64,000 nt of DNA from Fidelibacterota bacterium. Lineage in GTDB: Bacteria; Pseudomonadota; Alphaproteobacteria; Rhodospirillales; Rhodospirillaceae. The DNA lies in NCBI GenBank assembly GCA_947476275.1, contig CANJPQ010000005.1, forward strand, positions 1-64,000, read 5' to 3'. The translations under genes were made by a program, and so were the position numbers. The notes beneath the pieces were generated by a model. The model did not search any database. It was given only the letters and a program-made list of their open reading frames with translations, and was not told the DNA's origin. This document shows, piece by piece, positions 21,007 to 31,072 of this stretch (its first letter is position 1; the number at the start of each line of letters is the position of its first letter).

Positions 21007-21714
21007 ATGGCCGACCAATTGAAGGCCGCAGCGGTAGCGGAGTTGCGCGAAGCAGACGTGATCGCTTATCTGCGCCGCAACCCGCGCATGCTCAATGCCC
21101 ATCCCGACGTTCTCGCAGCACTTACCCCCGAGACCCGGTTCGAAGCGGAAACCGTCGTGGTCGATATGCAGCGCTTCGTCGTCGAGCGCTTGCGGCGCCA
21201 GGTCGACGACCTGAAGGCATCGAGCGACCGGCTGGTCACCACGACGCGCTCCAATATGTCGCTGGTGGAACGCACTATGGAGTGCGCGCTTGCCCTGATG
21301 TACGCCCGCGACTTCGAGGAACTTGGACAAATTCTTGCCGACGATCTGCCGACGCACCTCAGTGTCGATGCGGTCGCCATCGGCTTCGAGACCGATCAGA
21401 TCCCAGCGGATGGCGGTCACGTCATCAACAAGCTTGCACCCGGCACGGTCGACCGGGTGATGGGCGGCAACGCACTGGCGCGCATCCGCTCCGAAACCGA
21501 AGGCACCGCGGCGTTGTACGGCGCCTCTGCCGGCATCGTGCGGTCCGACGTGCTGATCGCTTTGGCCGACGGCGAAGGCATGCCGGTGGGTCTCTTCGGC
21601 GTCGGTTGTCGCACGCCCGGTCACTTCGATCCGCAGCAGGGCACCGAGTTGATCGCCTTCCTCGCCCATGTCACGCGCTATGCGGTGGGTCGCTGGTGGA
21701 CGCTGCAACTCTAA
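21007..21714 (+). CDS. DUF484 family protein
   Basis: The 235-residue protein matches the DUF484 layout: a short N-terminal helical part with VIAYLRRNPRMLNAHPDVLAAL, a coiled coil (MQRFVVERLRRQVDDLKA), and a GAF-like C-terminal domain ending in FLAHVTRYAVGRWW. Family members often sit immediately upstream of xerC, as here, and may be regulatory; no activity is established. AGGGGGAACGGGG precedes the ATG. Its end overlaps the predicted xerC start. Confidence 0.87.
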   Translation: MADQLKAAAVAELREADVIAYLRRNPRMLNAHPDVLAALTPETRFEAETVVVDMQRFVVERLRRQVDDLKASSDRLVTTTRSNMSLVERTMECALALMYARDFEELGQILADDLPTHLSVDAVAIGFETDQIPADGGHVINKLAPGTVDRVMGGNALARIRSETEGTAALYGASAGIVRSDVLIALADGEGMPVGLFGVGCRTPGHFDPQQGTELIAFLAHVTRYAVGRWWTLQL

Positions 21715-22676
21715 ACCCCGCTGCGATTCACTTTTCGGCGCGGCCCGATCTCGCCGCAGCGATCGATGCTTGGCGCACGTGGCTCACGGCTGAGCGTCGC
21801 GCCTCCCGCCATACCGCCGATGCCTACGCACGCGACTTCGCCGCGTTCCTGGGCTTCCTGACCACACACATCGGTGCGGAACCGTCGCTAGCGAGCTTGC
21901 GCGATCTGAAGGCTAGCGACTTCCGCTCATACTTGGCGCATCGGGCCAATGACGGGCTTTCGCGCGCATCGATGGCGCGCGCGATGTCGACCCTGCGCAA
22001 TGCCTTTCGGTTTCTCGATCGCGCCGGCCATGTGCACAACCCCGCGGTCGGCACGATCAAGACGGCGCGCCTGCCGAAGTCCGTGCCCAAAGCGCTGACG
22101 GCGGACGATGCGCTGGCAGCTGTGCGAGAAGCCAGCGCCTTGCAGGAGGAACCGTGGATGGCGTCGCGCGACACGGCGCTGTTGCTCCTGCTGTACGGCT
22201 GCGGCCTGCGTCTCGGCGAAGCCTTGGGATTGACCTGCGGGGTGCTGAGCACGCTCGGCGGCCGCGCCGGCGACACGCTGCGCGTCGTCGGCAAAGGCAA
22301 CAAGGAACGCATCGTGCCCGTCCTGCCGATCGTACGCGACGCGTTGGTGGACTATCGCGCCCAGTGCCCTTTCGCAGGGGAGGAAGAGGCGCCCTTGTTT
22401 GTCGGCGCGCGCGGCAAGCAACTCAATCCCGGCGTGGTGCAGCGGCAAATGCGACGCTTGCGGGCCCTGCTGGGTCTGGCCGACAGCGCAACGCCGCACG
22501 CCCTGCGCCACAGCTTCGCAACGCACCTCCTCGCCAAGGGCGGCGATCTGCGCACTATCCAGGAACTGCTCGGCCACGCATCGCTGTCGACCACGCAGCG
22601 ATACACCGCGGTCGATTTGGGCGGTCTTAGCAGGGTGTACGATGCCGCGCACCCGCGCGCGCGCGTCGCCAAGTAG
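21696..22676 (+). CDS. xerC: Tyrosine recombinase XerC
   Basis: XerC/XerD resolves chromosome dimers at dif. The catalytic residues are all visible: Arg in GCGLRLGEALGL, Lys in GKGNKER, His-x-x-Arg in HALRHSFATHLL, His in LGHASLSTTQ and the nucleophilic Tyr in TQRYTAV. The N-terminal SAM-like domain starts ARPDLAAAIDAWRTWL. The best in-frame start is GTG at 21696, which overlaps DUF484 by 19 bases and gives 326 residues. The exact start is uncertain because no ATG is available near it. Confidence 0.92.
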   Translation: MDAATLNPAAIHFSARPDLAAAIDAWRTWLTAERRASRHTADAYARDFAAFLGFLTTHIGAEPSLASLRDLKASDFRSYLAHRANDGLSRASMARAMSTLRNAFRFLDRAGHVHNPAVGTIKTARLPKSVPKALTADDALAAVREASALQEEPWMASRDTALLLLLYGCGLRLGEALGLTCGVLSTLGGRAGDTLRVVGKGNKERIVPVLPIVRDALVDYRAQCPFAGEEEAPLFVGARGKQLNPGVVQRQMRRLRALLGLADSATPHALRHSFATHLLAKGGDLRTIQELLGHASLSTTQRYTAVDLGGLSRVYDAAHPRARVAK

Positions 22677-22706
22677 CGCTAAGCGGCGCTAAGCAGCGAA
22701 GCTAAA

Positions 22707-23489
22707 TTAGCTCCAGGGGCCCTTGTTCGGATCGTAGTCGGGAACGCCGCGCCGGCGGAATCCGATGCGGTGGGTTTCTGCTGCAAAAGCCTGGGAGTGC
22801 GGTGGCTGGAACACGGCCACCAGCGGCTTTCTGAAAAGGAAGACGAGGCCCGCGCCCGCGACGAAACCGGCGATGTGAGCCATGAAGGCGACGCCCGGTT
22901 CGCCCGCCGTACTCGCGGCCTGGCTGAGCAACTGCATCAGGAAATAGAAGCCGAGCACGATCCATGCCGGCAGGTTCCAGAACGTGAAGAAGATGATCAG
23001 CAGCACGAACACTTTGATGTTCGCGCGCGGGTGCAGCACGAGGTAGGCGCCAAGCACACCGGAGATGGCGCCGGACGCGCCGATCATGGGGATCTCAGAA
23101 ATCGGATCGAGCATGATTTGCCCAAGCGCCGCGGCCAGGCCGCAGATCACGTAGAACGCCAGGTATCGCATGTGGCCGAGGGACGCTTCGATGTTGTCGC
23201 CGAAGATCCAGAGGAACCACATATTGCCGATCAGATGCAGCCAGCCGCCATGCAGGAACATGTGCGTGAACAACGTCAGCGGCGCGGGCAACCGATGCAC
23301 ATACTCGGGCAGGAACACCTTGCCGATGAGCGTGCCGGGGATAAGGCCGTAAGCGAACACCGCGAGTTCGCCGGCGCGTTCGGAGAGGCCGTTCTGCCAC
23401 CAGAACACGGCGATGCAAGCGACAATCAGGCCGTAGTTCACGTACGGCGTCACGGTATGCGGATTGTCGTCGCGAATCGGCAGGAACAT
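22707..23489 (-). CDS. Rhomboid family intramembrane serine protease
   Basis: The 260-residue protein has six to seven membrane helices. HMFLHGGWLHLIGNMWFLWI carries the conserved His and Asn of the oxyanion region, GASGAISG holds the nucleophile Ser139, and His205 in FMAHIAGF is the base. The C-terminal 30 residues are a polar tail. Rhomboids cleave membrane helices; the substrate is unknown. It ends a minus-strand run after the glycosyltransferase gene. Confidence 0.9.
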   Translation of the reverse strand: MFLPIRDDNPHTVTPYVNYGLIVACIAVFWWQNGLSERAGELAVFAYGLIPGTLIGKVFLPEYVHRLPAPLTLFTHMFLHGGWLHLIGNMWFLWIFGDNIEASLGHMRYLAFYVICGLAAALGQIMLDPISEIPMIGASGAISGVLGAYLVLHPRANIKVFVLLIIFFTFWNLPAWIVLGFYFLMQLLSQAASTAGEPGVAFMAHIAGFVAGAGLVFLFRKPLVAVFQPPHSQAFAAETHRIGFRRRGVPDYDPNKGPWS

Positions 23490-23528
23490 AAGCGCACGTT
23501 AAGCGGCAGGAGAAGTCGGAACAAGCGC

Positions 23529-24287
23529 CTAGCTGACCTCGCCCTTCAGCTTGGCCACACGCATCAGGCGGTCCATTGCCACCTGTTTCATCGCATCGGT
23601 CATGACAAAGCCGTCATCGATCCCGGACGCGCTCCACGCCGCCATCGACATGGCGAGCTTGGCCCGCTGACGATCGAGCGCATTGCCCGGGGAGACGAAT
23701 TGTTCGCAGGTGACGACATCCAACTTCTTGTGAGTCACCAAATCCCGCAGACACTTCCGGTAGAGCGTGTCTTCCGTGCCATGGATGCGGAAGTCCGGTT
23801 CTTCGGGGAACCCGAGGATCATGTCGTGCCAGACGCGGCGGACGCAGAAGTTGATAGGGCAGCTTTCGTCCATGGATCTTTGCCAATCGGGATGGATCGG
23901 CATGTCCATCTTCACGCGGGTATAGACGTAACCGAGGGAGTCGTCGGCCAACAGGGCGTCGAGGCATGTTGCGATGTGCGTGTCGTAGAACACGTCGTCG
24001 GCGTCGAGGAAGAACAGGAAACCGGCAGTGGACTGGCGCACGCCTTCGTTGCGCGCGAAGCCGGCGCCACGGTTGTGATCGAGCCGGATCAGGCGAACGC
24101 CCGTGTGCGCTTGCGCGATCTCCGCTGTGGCGTCAGACGACGCGTCATCGACGACGATGATCTCGGCGTCGAGCGGCTTGGTGTGGTTGCGCAACGACGC
24201 GATGGCGCTGGTCAGGGCGCGATCGAGGGTCTTCGCGGCGTTGTGGGCCGGGATGACGATGGCCGCGGACGGATGACGCGGCGGCAT
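23529..24287 (-). CDS. Family 2 glycosyltransferase
   Basis: The 252-residue protein shows the GT-A fold: AIVIPAHNAAKTLDRALTS at the start, EIIVVDDASSD as first acidic site, and the metal-binding FFLDADDVF near residue 95. There is no membrane helix. It starts six bases after the lpdA stop, so it is probably co-transcribed, but its sugar chemistry is unrelated to lpdA. The acceptor is unknown; envelope or extracellular polysaccharide is a guess. Confidence 0.85.
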   Translation of the reverse strand: MPPRHPSAAIVIPAHNAAKTLDRALTSAIASLRNHTKPLDAEIIVVDDASSDATAEIAQAHTGVRLIRLDHNRGAGFARNEGVRQSTAGFLFFLDADDVFYDTHIATCLDALLADDSLGYVYTRVKMDMPIHPDWQRSMDESCPINFCVRRVWHDMILGFPEEPDFRIHGTEDTLYRKCLRDLVTHKKLDVVTCEQFVSPGNALDRQRAKLAMSMAAWSASGIDDGFVMTDAMKQVAMDRLMRVAKLKGEVS

Positions 24288-24293
24288 CTGCCG

Positions 24294-25712
24294 TTAGATA
24301 TGGATCGCGCGCTTGGCGACGTTGAGAGCAGCCTCTTTGACCGCCTCACCAAGTTGGGGATGCGCATGGCAGGTGCGGGCGATGTCTTCGGCCGCCGCGC
24401 CGAATTCCATGCCCAGCGCCACTTCCATGATGAGGTCGCCGGCTTCCGGGCCAATGATGTGGCAGCCAAGCACGCGGTCGGTCGCGGCGTCGGCAAGGAT
24501 CTTCACGAAGCCGTCGGTATCCCCGTTCGCACGGGCACGGCTGTTGGCGGAGAACGGGAACTTGCCGGAATGGTAGGCGATGCCGGCCTCCTTCAACTGC
24601 TCTTCGGTCTTGCCGATGCCGGCGACTTCCGGCCACGTGTAGACCACGCCGGCGATGGCGTCGTAGTTGATGTGGGCGGTTTGGCCGCTGAGGATTTCAG
24701 CGCACGCCACGCCTTCATCCTCGGCCTTGTGGGCGAGCATCTGGCCGCCGATCACGTCGCCGATGGCGAAGATGCCTTCGACGTTGGTTTGGAAGTTCTC
24801 ATCCGCCTGCACAAAGCCGCGGTTGGTCATGATGACGCCGGCCTCAGCGAGGCCGAGGCCCGCGGTGTAGGGGCGACGCCCGATAGAGACCAGCACGACT
24901 TCGGCGTCGAGCGTTTCCGCCGCACCACCCTTCGCGGGTTCCAACGTGAGCTTCACGCCGGCCTTGCCTGGCTCAGCCTTCGTCACCTTGGTGCCGAGGC
25001 GGAACTTCATGCCCTGCTTCTCGAGGATACGCTGCATCTGCTTGCGCACTTCGCCGTCCATGGGCGGCAGGATGACGTCGAGGAACTCAACGACCGTCAC
25101 TTCAGCGCCGAGGCGGCGCCAGACCGAGCCCATCTCCAGGCCGATCACGCCCGCGCCGATGACGACCATTGACTTCGGCACCTTCGTCAGTTCAAGCGCG
25201 CCGGTCGAGGTGACAATCTGTTTCTCGTCGATGGTCACGCCCGGCAGCGGCGTGGTCTCGGAGCCGGTGGCGATGACGACGTACTTGGCGGTGTAGGTTT
25301 CGTCCTTGCCGTCGAGTGTTTTCACCGCGATCTCGTGTGCGCCGCGCGCGGCCTTGGCGATCTTGCCGGTGCCCTTGATGTAGGTGACCTTGTTCTTCTT
25401 GAAGAGGAACTCAATGCCGGTGGTGTTCTGCTTCACCACGTCGACCTTGCGCGCCATCATGGTGGGCAGATCGAGTTCGACCTTGCTGACTTTGATGCCG
25501 TGGGCGGCGAAGGAATGATTGGCTTCCTCGAACAGGTGCGAGGATTGCAGCAGCGCCTTCGACGGGATGCAGCCCACATTCAAGCAGGTGCCGCCGAGGG
25601 CGCCGCGATTCTCAACGCAGGCGGTTTTCAAGCCGAGCTGCGCGGCACGGATCGCGCAGACATAGCCGCCCGGCCCGCCGCCGATGACGATGACGTCGAA
25701 GGTCTCGGCCAT
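24294..25712 (-). CDS. lpdA: Dihydrolipoyl dehydrogenase (E3)
   Basis: The flavoprotein reoxidises the lipoyl group of 2-oxo acid dehydrogenases. The 472-residue protein has the FAD motif [17 protein letters not shown], redox disulfide Cys43/Cys48 in [16 protein letters not shown], the NAD site [12 protein letters not shown] and a C-terminal interface domain with the [14 protein letters not shown] active-site His. It follows sucB after 10 bases, so it most likely serves the 2-oxoglutarate complex encoded here. Confidence 0.96.
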   Translation of the reverse strand: MAETFDVIVIGGGPGGYVCAIRAAQLGLKTACVENRGALGGTCLNVGCIPSKALLQSSHLFEEANHSFAAHGIKVSKVELDLPTMMARKVDVVKQNTTGIEFLFKKNKVTYIKGTGKIAKAARGAHEIAVKTLDGKDETYTAKYVVIATGSETTPLPGVTIDEKQIVTSTGALELTKVPKSMVVIGAGVIGLEMGSVWRRLGAEVTVVEFLDVILPPMDGEVRKQMQRILEKQGMKFRLGTKVTKAEPGKAGVKLTLEPAKGGAAETLDAEVVLVSIGRRPYTAGLGLAEAGVIMTNRGFVQADENFQTNVEGIFAIGDVIGGQMLAHKAEDEGVACAEILSGQTAHINYDAIAGVVYTWPEVAGIGKTEEQLKEAGIAYHSGKFPFSANSRARANGDTDGFVKILADAATDRVLGCHIIGPEAGDLIMEVALGMEFGAAAEDIARTCHAHPQLGEAVKEAALNVAKRAIHI

Positions 25713-25722
25713 ATCAACTACC

Positions 25723-26997
25723 TCAGGTGTCCAGCAGGAGCCGGGTCGGATCCTCGATGTTGTTCTTCACGTTCACCAGGAACGTCACGGCTTCGCGGCC
25801 GTCGACGATACGGTGATCGTAGGACAGGGCGAGATACATCATCGGGCGGGCAACGATGGACCCATCATCCAGCACCACGGCGCGCTGCTTGATGTTGTGC
25901 ATGCCGAGGATGCCGGACTGCGGCGCATTCAGGATCGGGGTCGACAGCATCGAGCCGTAGATCCCGCCGTTGGAGATGGTGAAGCTGCCGCCGATCATTT
26001 CTTCGAGCGTCAACTTGCCATCGCGGGCCTTGCGGCCGAAGCCGGAAATCTCCGCTTCAATCTCGGCCAGAGACTTGGTGTCGCAATTGCGCACCACCGG
26101 CACGACCAGGCCGGTCGGCGTGCCGACGGCGACGCCGATGTCGTAGAAGTTCTTGTAGACCATCTCGTCGCCGCGGATCTCGGCATTCACCGCCGGGACA
26201 TCCTTCAGCGCCGCGACGCAGGCTTTCACGAAAAAGCCCATGAAGCCCATCTTCACGCCGTGCTTCTTCTCGAAGGCGTCCTTGTGCTTGTTGCGCAGAC
26301 CCATCACCGCCGACATGTCGGCTTCGTTGAAGGTGGTGAGCATCGCGGCGGTGTTCTGGGCTTCCTTCAGGCGCGAGGCGATGGTCTTGCGCAGGCGCGT
26401 CATGCGCACCGCTTCTTCCAGCGGCTTGCGGTCCGGCACGGAAGGCTTCACGTCGGAATGCCCGCCGCCGGCGATATACGCGAGCACGTCGGCCTTGCTC
26501 AGGCGACCGCCTTTGCCGGAACTGGGAATCTTGCGCGGATCGAGATTGTGCTCGTCCACCAGATGCCGCACGGATGGCGCTAGCGGAAAGTCGCCGGCGA
26601 TGGATTGCTTCGGCGCGGCGGGCGCCGCAGCCTTGGGCGGCGGGGGTGGTGCAGCCGCAGGTTTCGCGGCCGGCGCGGGCGCGGCAGCCTTGGGCGCTTC
26701 AGTCTTGGCAGGTGCAGCAGCAGGCGCGGCGGCCGCGGCTTTCTTTGCGGGCGCTGCCCCGGCGGCACCGATCAGGCCGAGCACGGCACCGACGCCGACT
26801 TCCGAGCCTTCGGCCGCAGTGATTTCCGCGATCGTGCCGGCGGCAGGCGCCTTCACTTCGAGGGTGACCTTGTCGGTCTCCAACTCCAGTACGGTCTCGT
26901 CGGCGGCGACAGGATCGCCCACCTTCTTGAGCCATTTCGCGACAGTCGCTTCGGTGACGGATTCACCCAGCGTCGGAACTTTGATCTCGGTCGACAT
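25723..26997 (-). CDS. sucB: 2-oxoglutarate dehydrogenase E2, dihydrolipoyl succinyltransferase
   Basis: The 424-residue core of the 2-oxoglutarate dehydrogenase complex has one lipoyl domain with Lys43 (ETDKVTLEV), an Ala/Pro linker, an E3-binding peripheral domain (about 135-175) and a catalytic domain ending with the [14 protein letters not shown] active-site motif. The ATG at 26997 is chosen because GGGGTG sits five bases upstream; a GTG two codons earlier is less likely. It lies between sucA and lpdA. Confidence 0.95.
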   Translation of the reverse strand: MSTEIKVPTLGESVTEATVAKWLKKVGDPVAADETVLELETDKVTLEVKAPAAGTIAEITAAEGSEVGVGAVLGLIGAAGAAPAKKAAAAAPAAAPAKTEAPKAAAPAPAAKPAAAPPPPPKAAAPAAPKQSIAGDFPLAPSVRHLVDEHNLDPRKIPSSGKGGRLSKADVLAYIAGGGHSDVKPSVPDRKPLEEAVRMTRLRKTIASRLKEAQNTAAMLTTFNEADMSAVMGLRNKHKDAFEKKHGVKMGFMGFFVKACVAALKDVPAVNAEIRGDEMVYKNFYDIGVAVGTPTGLVVPVVRNCDTKSLAEIEAEISGFGRKARDGKLTLEEMIGGSFTISNGGIYGSMLSTPILNAPQSGILGMHNIKQRAVVLDDGSIVARPMMYLALSYDHRIVDGREAVTFLVNVKNNIEDPTRLLLDT

Positions 26998-27053
26998 GTT
27001 CACCCCTAGCCAGCGCGGAAGACCGCGCCATGCACTTCACATGACAGCGTGGC

Positions 27054-30002
27054 CTACTCGGCGGCCATCTTTCCCATTTTCGTGACGCGTTTGAACGGCT
27101 GCGGAATCTGCGCAAGCGGCGTGTTGAGCGCCCATTCGCACAATTGACTCTGCTCCTTCACGTGCACCTTCATCAGGCCCGTGGCGGGCGACGCCGCCGG
27201 CAGACGGCCGGCGTAGTACGGCCGCTTGGCCTTCACGTCGATGTCCTCGAGAGCGTACTCGAGACGGCGGTCGACGAACGTCCAGGAGCCCATGTTGGCG
27301 GGCTCTTCCTGGCACCAGACGACCTCGGCGTTCTTGTACTTGGCGAATTCCTTGGCCAGCGTTTCTTTCGGCCACGGATAGAGCTGCTCGACGCGCACGA
27401 TCGCCACGTCGTCGATGCCCTTGTCTTCGCGCGCCTGCAGCAGGTCGTAGTAGACCTTGCCCGAACAAACCACGACACGGCGCACCTTCGCCGGGGCCGC
27501 GATCTTGCCGGTCTCCGGGATCACGCGCTGGAACGTGCTGTCGGGGCCGAGGTCGGCGAGGGTCGAGACGCAGCGCTTATGACGCAGCAGCGACTTCGGC
27601 GTCATAATCACCAGCGGCTTGCGGAAGTTGCGGTGAATCTGGCGGCGCAGCGCGTGATAGTAGTTCGCCGGGGTCGTGAGGTTGCAGACCTGCCAGTTGT
27701 CTTGCGCGGACAATTGGAGATAGCGCTCCATGCGGGCGGAGGAGTGCTCCGGCCCCTGCCCCTCGTAGCCGTGCGGCAGCAGCATCACCAGACCCGACAG
27801 ACGCAGCCACTTGCTTTCGCCCGAGTTGATGAATTGGTCGATGATCATCTGCGCGCCGTTGGAGAAGTCGCCGAACTGCGCTTCCCACAGGGTCAGGGTG
27901 TTCGGTTCCGCGAGCGAGAAGCCGTATTCGAAACCCAGCAGAGAGAGTTCGGAAAGAGGCGAGTCGTGAACCTCGAAATGGCCCTGCTTGCCGGGGCGAA
28001 TGTTCTGCAGCGGGATGTAGCGGGCTTCGGTGGTCTGGTCGACCAGGACGGAGTGGCGCTGTGAGAACGTGCCGCGGCCGCAATCCTGACCCGACAGACG
28101 CACCGCGGAGCCTTCCACCACCAGCGTACCGAACGCCAGCGCTTCGGCCGTGGCCCAGTCGATGTCCTTGCCGGTCTCCATCATCTCGGCCTTGGCCTTG
28201 AGCTGACGGACGATCTTCGGGTTTACCGCCACCCCGTCCGGCGCCTTCGAGATCGCAGCGCCGACTTCCTTCAGCAAGTCGAGCGATGCTCCGGTCTTTT
28301 CGTCGAGGAATTCCTCTTCCGCGCCCATCTGCGCGAGGCCCTTCCACGCGCCTTCGAGCCAATCCGCCTTGTTCGGCTTGAAGCTGGAGGCGGATTCGAA
28401 ATCCACCTCCATCTGATGCATGAACTTCGACATCATCGAATCGGCTTCGGCTTGGGTATAGAGGCCTTCCTTCACCAGGCGCTGCGCGTAGATGCTGCGC
28501 GCGGTGGGATGGCTTTCGATCGCCTTGTACATCAGCGGCTGGGTGAATTTCGGCTCGTCGCCTTCGTTATGGCCGAAGCGGCGATAGCAGATCATGTCGA
28601 GCACGACGTCGATGCCGAATTCCTGGCGGAATTCGATGGCGAGGCGCGCGGCGTGCACCACGGCTTCCGGATCGTCGGCATTGGCGTGGAAGATCGGCGC
28701 TTCGACCATCTTGGCGATGTCGGTGCAATACAGGCCGGAGCGGCTGTAGCGCGGGGTGGTGGTGAATCCGATCTGGTTGTTCACGACCACATGGATCGTG
28801 CCGCCGGTGGTGTAGCCCTTGATCTGCGAGAAGCCGAAGCATTCGGCAATGATGCCCTGGCCGGCGAAGGCGGCGTCGCCGTGCATCAGCAGGGCCAGCA
28901 CCTTCTTGCGCGACTTGTCGCCGAGTTGTTCCTGCTTCGCACGGACCTTGCCCAGCACGACCGCGTCGACCACTTCGAGGTGCGACGGGTTGGCGGTGAG
29001 AGAGAGGTGCACGGCCTTGTTGTCGAATGTGCGGTCGGACGAGGTGCCGAGGTGATACTTCACGTCGCCGGAGCCTTCGACGCTTTCCGGGTTCGGCGAG
29101 TTGCCTTGGAATTCCGAAAACAGCGCGCTGAACGGCTTGTGCATCACGTTGACGAGCACGTTCAGGCGGCCGCGGTGGGGCATGCCGATAACGACCTGCT
29201 CCACACCCATCGCGCCGCCGCGCTTGAGGATCTGTTCCAGTGCCGGGATCAGCGCTTCGCCGCCGTCGAGGCCGAAACGCTTGGTGCCGGTGTATTTGAT
29301 GCCGAGGAACTTCTCGAAGCCCTCGGCTTCCGTCATGCGCTCCAGAATGGCTTTCTTGCCCTCGGGCGAGAACTGCGGCGTGTTGCGGTTCGGCTCGATG
29401 CGGCTTTGCAGCCACTCGCGCTGCTTGATGTCCTGGATGTGCATGTACTCGACACCGAGGGTGCCGCAGTAGGTTTCCTTCAGGACATGGAGGACCTGAC
29501 GCAAGGTGGCGCTGTCGAAGCCGAGCAGCCCGCCGAGCACGATCGAGCGGTCGAGATCGGCTTCGGTGAAGCCGTGATAGGTGTAGTCGAGTTCAGGGTG
29601 CGCGGTTTCGCCGCTGATGTGGAGCGGATCGAGATTGGCGAGCTGGTGGCCGCGCGTGCGGTAGGCGCGAATCAAACCGAGCGCCTTGATGGAGTCTTCG
29701 GCCTGCTTCAACACCGCCGCCTTGTCGGGCGCAGCACTGACCGGACCGGCCGCGCCGTTCTTCGCCGCCGGCTTCGCGAGCTTGGCAGGCGCGGCATCCG
29801 GATCGGCGGCGCCGATGATGGTGGCGTCGGAGGGCGACCAGCTCGCGCCTTCCAACTCCTTCAGCAACTCGCTCTCGTCGTCGCCGAGATCGGCGAAGAC
29901 GGACGCCCAGCTGCGGTCCACCGACGTGGGGTCCTGCAGGTACTTGGCATAGAGTTCGGCGATGAAGGTGGCGTTGGCGCCACTAAGGAACGAAGCGTCC
30001 AC
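27054..30002 (-). CDS. sucA: 2-oxoglutarate dehydrogenase E1
   Basis: This is the thiamin diphosphate enzyme that decarboxylates 2-oxoglutarate, 982 residues. The N-terminal FLSGANATFIAELYAKYLQD peptide is the E1 region that binds the complex. HRGRLNVLVNV, GDAAFAGQG and VVNNQIGFTTTPRYSR carry ThDP and metal residues, and EAQFGDFSNGAQMIIDQFI is in the pyrimidine domain. The GTG at 30002 is used: it gives the normal N-terminus and has AGGGAT upstream. A longer in-frame extension to 30137 is not typical. Confidence 0.95.
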   Translation of the reverse strand: MDASFLSGANATFIAELYAKYLQDPTSVDRSWASVFADLGDDESELLKELEGASWSPSDATIIGAADPDAAPAKLAKPAAKNGAAGPVSAAPDKAAVLKQAEDSIKALGLIRAYRTRGHQLANLDPLHISGETAHPELDYTYHGFTEADLDRSIVLGGLLGFDSATLRQVLHVLKETYCGTLGVEYMHIQDIKQREWLQSRIEPNRNTPQFSPEGKKAILERMTEAEGFEKFLGIKYTGTKRFGLDGGEALIPALEQILKRGGAMGVEQVVIGMPHRGRLNVLVNVMHKPFSALFSEFQGNSPNPESVEGSGDVKYHLGTSSDRTFDNKAVHLSLTANPSHLEVVDAVVLGKVRAKQEQLGDKSRKKVLALLMHGDAAFAGQGIIAECFGFSQIKGYTTGGTIHVVVNNQIGFTTTPRYSRSGLYCTDIAKMVEAPIFHANADDPEAVVHAARLAIEFRQEFGIDVVLDMICYRRFGHNEGDEPKFTQPLMYKAIESHPTARSIYAQRLVKEGLYTQAEADSMMSKFMHQMEVDFESASSFKPNKADWLEGAWKGLAQMGAEEEFLDEKTGASLDLLKEVGAAISKAPDGVAVNPKIVRQLKAKAEMMETGKDIDWATAEALAFGTLVVEGSAVRLSGQDCGRGTFSQRHSVLVDQTTEARYIPLQNIRPGKQGHFEVHDSPLSELSLLGFEYGFSLAEPNTLTLWEAQFGDFSNGAQMIIDQFINSGESKWLRLSGLVMLLPHGYEGQGPEHSSARMERYLQLSAQDNWQVCNLTTPANYYHALRRQIHRNFRKPLVIMTPKSLLRHKRCVSTLADLGPDSTFQRVIPETGKIAAPAKVRRVVVCSGKVYYDLLQAREDKGIDDVAIVRVEQLYPWPKETLAKEFAKYKNAEVVWCQEEPANMGSWTFVDRRLEYALEDIDVKAKRPYYAGRLPAASPATGLMKVHVKEQSQLCEWALNTPLAQIPQPFKRVTKMGKMAAE

Positions 30003-30439
30003 GGTTTTATCCCTGGTTGGCCCCCTGTCCGGCCCGTCTTGCAGCCGAGGCACGGCCGATCCGGGTCCGGCACCCGCCAGACAGCGCGACAGGGGCGGAT
30101 GCGTTGTCCTTACATAGACGAATATTCCTCTTGCCACAATGGGTTACGGGGATTGTACCGGGCTTGCGGCGATATGCGGGCACCCTTAGTAATTGTGGTG
30201 ATAAACGGCCAACCCCTTGAGATATCGGGATTTCCGGGGTCTGCTATCGAGCTTTTGAGATACTCGACTCGGCCATCGCTTCAAAAACTGCATTCCTGCC
30301 CGCGCGCAAATACGCGCCAATTACGCGGTAGGAATTTCGCGGGTGAGAGAAGAATTTTGCCCGCAGACGCACCGCAAAAGAACAAATCGAGAACTTATCC
30401 CGGCCCGGGATCGGCGTCCAGTCTCACGGTGTGTGCAGT
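30003..30439. other. 437-base intergenic region upstream of sucA
   Basis: This is the largest gap without a gene in the window, and it is locally AT-rich from about 30180 to 30395. It holds a promoter candidate for sucA and a hairpin from ATTCCT (30292-30297) to AGGAAT (30330-30335) with further CCGCG/CGCGG pairing. A small ATCCCG/CGGGAT palindrome (30397-30411) lies near the isochorismatase stop. No coding potential or clear terminator was seen. Confidence 0.6.
30111..30139 (-). promoter_or_regulatory. Candidate promoter of sucA-sucB-lpdA
   Basis: On the minus strand TTGTGG (complement of 30134-30139) and TATGTA (complement of 30111-30116) are 17 bases apart, giving a leader of about 100 bases. 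A separate TACAAT box (complement of 30152-30157) has no good -35 partner. Confidence 0.35.
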
Positions 30440-31072
30440 TCAGACGCTCTTGCGGATTTTGGCGGACATCTCGTCAACCGTGAGGACCTGGGCGAAGGCG
30501 AAGCGCAGGGTCGCCAGGGTCGCCGCCTTGATCTGATCGGCGGTGAGATTGCCGAGCCCGCGGTTGGAGCAGGCATCCGACAGGACGAACACCCGATACT
30601 CGCGGGTGGCGGCTTCGCGCGCGGTGGTGTCGACGCAGACATTGGTGGCGATGCCGCCGATGACCACCGTGTCGATGCCGCGTTTGCGCAGCATCAGGTC
30701 GAGGTCCGTGCCGGTGAAAGCACCGTACCGCGGCTTGGTGAGACGGATGTCGCCGGGTTCGATCTTGAGGCGCGGGGAATAGGCCACCGCATGTTCGCCC
30801 GAGAGATTGTTCGGCCGCACCAAATTGTGTTCGGCCATGTAGGCGATCACCACATCGGAGCAGTAGCCGCGATTGGCGCCATCGGCGCGGGCTTCCTGCG
30901 CGGTGTGGATCACCGTCACCCCGGCGGCGCGCGCGATTGCGCTCAGGCCGTTGAGTTTCTCCACGATCTGCGGACCGTCAGCGGGGGCGTGGTCGTAGCC
31001 TTCCACGAACATGTTCTGAAGATCGATGTTGATGAGCGCGGTGCGGCGCGGGTCGATCTGCCAGTCAATCAT
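30440..31072 (-). CDS. Isochorismatase-like cysteine hydrolase
   Basis: The 210-residue protein has the catalytic triad of the isochorismatase-like superfamily: Asp17 (INIDLQNMF), Lys113 (TKPRYGAF) and Cys146 (GIATNVCVDTTAREA), with the usual cis-peptide region before the Cys. Members hydrolyse isochorismate, nicotinamide, carbamoyl groups or ureidoacrylate; the substrate here is open. The ATG overlaps the stop of the metallo-hydrolase gene (ATGA), so the two are translationally coupled and may act in one pathway. Confidence 0.88.
   Translation of the reverse strand: MIDWQIDPRRTALINIDLQNMFVEGYDHAPADGPQIVEKLNGLSAIARAAGVTVIHTAQEARADGANRGYCSDVVIAYMAEHNLVRPNNLSGEHAVAYSPRLKIEPGDIRLTKPRYGAFTGTDLDLMLRKRGIDTVVIGGIATNVCVDTTAREAATREYRVFVLSDACSNRGLGNLTADQIKAATLATLRFAFAQVLTVDEMSAKIRKSV

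Noticed and set aside
21696-22676. Tyrosine recombinase as a sign of an integrated element
   Set aside because: It sits after DUF484 in the normal xerC context, with no attachment repeats or cargo.
22770-25172. 800-codon open frame on the plus strand opposite rhomboid, GT2 and lpdA
   Set aside because: It is antisense to three well-supported genes, is rich in His/Arg/Asp as expected from complementary GC-rich codons, and has no domain.
30003-30137. Longer sucA start at 30137
   Set aside because: The extra 45 residues are low-complexity and atypical; GTG at 30002 gives the conserved E1 N-terminus.
28416-30536. 706-codon open frame on the plus strand opposite sucA
   Set aside because: It is the complement of intact sucA; composition is typical of an antisense shadow.
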